Assembly: GCF_013623835.1 (NCBI RefSeq)
Contig: NZ_JABKDE010000003.1
Location: 310,001-374,000, forward strand
Length of the DNA stretch: 64,000 nt
Reading direction: 5' to 3'
Source: Brevibacterium oceani
Lineage (GTDB): Bacteria; Actinomycetota; Actinomycetes; Actinomycetales; Brevibacteriaceae
Every line of letters starts with the position of its first letter. The first letter of the stretch is position 1. The translations under genes were made by a program, and so were the position numbers. Of this stretch, positions 61,719 to 64,000 are shown piece by piece. A model generated the notes under the pieces. That model was not told the origin of the DNA. It did no database searches and saw nothing but the letters and a program-made list of their open reading frames with translations.

Positions 61719-62866
61719 TCAGGCGCTCAGCTCCAGCGCCGCCGCGGCGAGGACCTCGACGCCGGCCCGGCAGTCTTCGGGAGTCGAGTATTCGCGCGGG
61801 TTGTGGCTGATTCCCTGATACTGCCCGCGGACGAAGACCATGGCAGCCGGGGCGATCGCGGCGATCTCCTGCGCGTCGTGGCCCGCACCGGACATCAGCC
61901 GCAGCGAGTCATAGCCGTGCTCCTTGGCCGCGGCCTCGAGCGCATCCTGCACGCCTTCGTCGAAGGGCACGGCCTTCGTCCTCGCCATCTGTGCGGTCTC
62001 GACCCGCAGGCCCGGTTGAGCCTCGGGGAGGGTGTCGAGGAAGGCAGCAAAATCCGCCTCGGCGCGGGCCATATCCGCATCGTCGGGGTTGCGCAGGTCG
62101 ACGGTGAGTTCGGCCCGGTCGGGCACGACGCTCGGCAGACCGGGAGAGGTCGCGATGTGCCCGACGGTGGCCCGCAGGCGCCCACAGGCTCCGGAGTCGA
62201 CCATTCGCCTGACCTCGACGACGATCTGCGCGGCGGCCAGTCCGGCGTCGATGCGCAGCTCCGTCGGGGTGGTTCCCGCGTGTGCGGCGGGTCGAGCAGC
62301 ACGGGGCGGTCCCCGCGGAATCCGATGCGCATCAGTTCGTCGCCGAACCTCAGTCCGGCGGCGTCGGTGAGTCCGTAGGCGTAGTCAAGACCGAGGCGCC
62401 CCGCGGCAACGGCGGAGCCGAGCATGTCCGTGCCGAATCGCACGCCTTCCTCCTCGGTCCACGCGGCCACGACGATCGAGCGACGGGTCCGCAGGCCCGC
62501 CTCGGCGAAGGCACGGAGGACAGCCAGTCCGCCGAGGACTCCGAGGCAGCCGTCGAAGGCGCCAGCGGTGGCGACGGTGTCGATGTACGAGCCGATGAGA
62601 ACCGGGGCGAGCTCGGGGTCCTCACCTTCCCGGCGCCCGAAGATCGAACCCATCTCATCGATCGTGACGTCGAGGTCGAGCTCCTCCATCCACGAAATCA
62701 GCAGCCGACGACCGGCACGGTCTTCGTCGGTCAGCGACTGGCGGTCGACGCCGACGAGGCCGGTCACCTCATCGTCGTAGGCGCCGATCGCGGCGAGTTC
62801 CGTGAGGTCGGCCCACAGGCGGTCTCCGTCGACGCGGAAGTCTGCGGAGGTGGTGTTGGCGGTCAT
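61719..62866 (-). pseudogene. M20 amidohydrolase (carbamoylase/hydantoinase-type), frameshifted and shortened
   Basis: The frame from the ATG at 62866 runs about 193 residues with M20 features (WMEELDLDVTIDEMGSIFGRREG, FDGCLGVLGGLAVLRAF, WTEEEGVRFGTDMLGS). Near 62285 the sense continues in another frame (AHAGTTPTELRIDAGLAAAQIVVEVRRMVDSG) to a normal end at 61719. About 40 residues of the middle (the HIEQGPVLE region) are missing at the join. The metal-binding GSHxDTV motif reads GSYIDTV, so a zinc ligand is also lost. Three independent faults make it a pseudogene. Confidence 0.85.
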
Positions 62867-63031
62867 TCACGAGTCCTTTCCTGGAAGTGTGCCGGCGGTC
62901 GGTTCGAGCCTACGGTCGCGCATTCATGTAATCGATAGAATATTTCTCACTACCATTCATGAATCTTTTCCATGTATTGACTCCGACCTCCTGATCCGGC
63001 GCCAACCCATGATTCGACGCCAACTGGAGGC

Positions 63032-63969
63032 ATGATGCTCAGTCTCAGACGACTCCGCCTGCTGCGAGAGGTGGGAACCCGCGGCAGCCTCGCGGCGGCC
63101 GCCGCAGCCCTGGGCCAGGACCCATCATCGGTCTCCCACCAGCTCAAGATCCTCGAGACCGAGGTCGGGGCGGGGCTGCTCGAACGCGTGGGACGCGGCG
63201 TGCGCCTGACGGAAGAGGCGCAGATCCTCGTCACCCACACCGAGGTGGTCCTCCGTGAGCTCGAGGCGGCGGAGGCCGAGATCGCCGGGGTCCGGCACCG
63301 GGTGGGCGGCACCGTGCGCATCGCGGCCTTCCAGACGGCGCTGCACACGATCGTGCCGGGAGCGCTCACCCGGCTGGCTCGAAACCATCCGGATCTGGAG
63401 GTCACCACCACGCACATCCGCGCCGAGGCCGGGGTGCCGTCTCTGCTGGCCCGCGACTTCGACCTCGTCCTCCAGGAGGACTATCCCTCCAGGCCGGCTC
63501 GCCGCGACGAAGGAGTGGAGTCCAAGGCGCTCGGCGACGACGAACTCTGCCTCATCACTCCCGCCGCCGCCCGCGATTCCGCAACACGCGACTCCGCAGC
63601 CTCGCCGCCGCCCCTGGCCGAGTGCGCGCATCACTCCTGGGCCATGGAGCCGGCCGACACCCACGCGGGGCACTGGTCACGAGCCGAATGCCGGCGGGCA
63701 GGGTTCGAACCTCAGGCGACCGTGGAGTCTTCGGACAACGTCCTCCTCGTCCGGCTCGTCTCCATCGGCCTCGCCTCGGCGCTGGTTCCCCGAATGTCAC
63801 TGAGAGCCGGCGCGGTCAGCGGCGGCATCGACCTCGAGTCGGTCTCGGTGAGTCCACTGCCGACACCTGCGAGCAGACGGATCTCGACGGCGATTCGACG
63901 CGGCAGCGCACGAACCCCCGGATCATCGCCCTGCGCGCCGCTCTGCACGACGAGCTCGAGCGACTCTGA
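63032..63969 (+). pseudogene. LysR-family regulator with frameshift near its C-terminus
   Basis: ATGs at 63032 and 63035, with GGAGG directly upstream. HTH (LRRLRLLREVGTRGSLAAAAAALGQ, then SSVSHQLKILETEVGAGLLERVGRG) and effector domain (GGTVRIAAFQTALHTIVPGALTRLARNHPDLEVTT; LASALVPRMSL) read normally to about 63910. In that frame no stop occurs before the window ends, and the translation becomes nonsense. A base missing near 63912, just before a C5 run, moves the sense to another frame that gives NPRIIALRAALHDELERL and a stop at 63969, a good LysR ending. It is probably a 1-nt deletion, real or from sequencing. The first 290 or so residues are intact. Confidence 0.75.
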
Positions 63970-64000
63970 CGCCGGTGAGTCTGTCGACGTCCACGTTCGT

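Noticed and set aside
1..64000. CRISPR arrays, tRNA or rRNA genes
   Set aside because: No regularly spaced repeats, cloverleaf-like stretches or ribosomal RNA sequence were seen on either strand.

Overview
The window reads as one piece of chromosome from a high-GC Gram-positive actinobacterium. The gene set (heterotetrameric sarcosine oxidase, a Lrp/IclR/GntR-rich regulator set, DtxR/IdeR-type iron boxes, branched-chain 2-oxo acid dehydrogenase) and the TAnnnT boxes lying 6-7 nt before start codons fit the Brevibacterium group best. That genus is an inference from protein resemblance, not a database result. I see no rRNA, tRNA, CRISPR array, insertion sequence, phage or plasmid gene. The whole stretch looks like catabolic, accessory chromosome, and it contains an unusually high number of damaged genes.

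Layout. 1-6,900: end of an MFS transporter, a HigBA-type toxin-antitoxin pair with an orphan Phd antitoxin, a PLP dehydratase, an ABC ATPase, a GNAT, and two gene remnants (a GMC oxidoreductase fused to an acyl-CoA synthetase tail, and a headless DHFR-family gene). 6,900-15,300: IclR, LysR and Orn/Lys/Arg decarboxylase, then an amine catabolism cluster (DapA-like, amine oxidase with an in-frame stop, GntR, aldehyde dehydrogenase with an internal deletion) whose two operons share a TGTGATCACA operator. 15,300-18,750: CotH, DUF4956 and VTC-domain genes, a widely conserved but poorly explained membrane module. 19,000-30,000: glyA-soxBDAG-sdaA-purU, which can take sarcosine through glycine and methylene-tetrahydrofolate to serine and pyruvate; a divergent GntR and a YkvI-like membrane protein follow. 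30,000-35,000: etfB-etfA and a cytochrome b561-like membrane protein with a repeat-bearing N-terminus, then an AsnC/Lrp regulator. 35,000-39,500: iron-siderophore uptake genes, including a siderophore-interacting protein fused to a methyltransferase-like domain, under two iron boxes. 39,700-43,300: branched-chain 2-oxo acid dehydrogenase E1alpha, E1beta and E2. 43,300-46,000: DUF3311 plus sodium:solute symporter, and an orphan HigA-like antitoxin, bracketed by two related palindromes. 46,000-50,200: acyl-CoA dehydrogenase, ketosynthase and AMP-ligase in one translationally coupled operon. 50,200-57,100: DUF402, succinate-semialdehyde-type dehydrogenase, then ACC deaminase (acdS) with a pyruvate-dehydrogenase-like E1 and a divergent GntR across a perfect 16-bp palindrome. 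57,200-64,000: secreted esterase, GntR-creatininase-AbgT transporter sharing an operator with the esterase, then an M20 amidase pseudogene and a frameshifted LysR.

Themes. (1) Nearly every catabolic block has its own divergent FCD-type GntR, and in several cases the likely operator is visible. (2) Several genes have been damaged in different ways: a nonsense codon, frameshifts, in-frame deletions and a gene fusion. (3) A 10-mer, GCCGAGGCGG, recurs on both strands at least 30 times, including in non-coding DNA.
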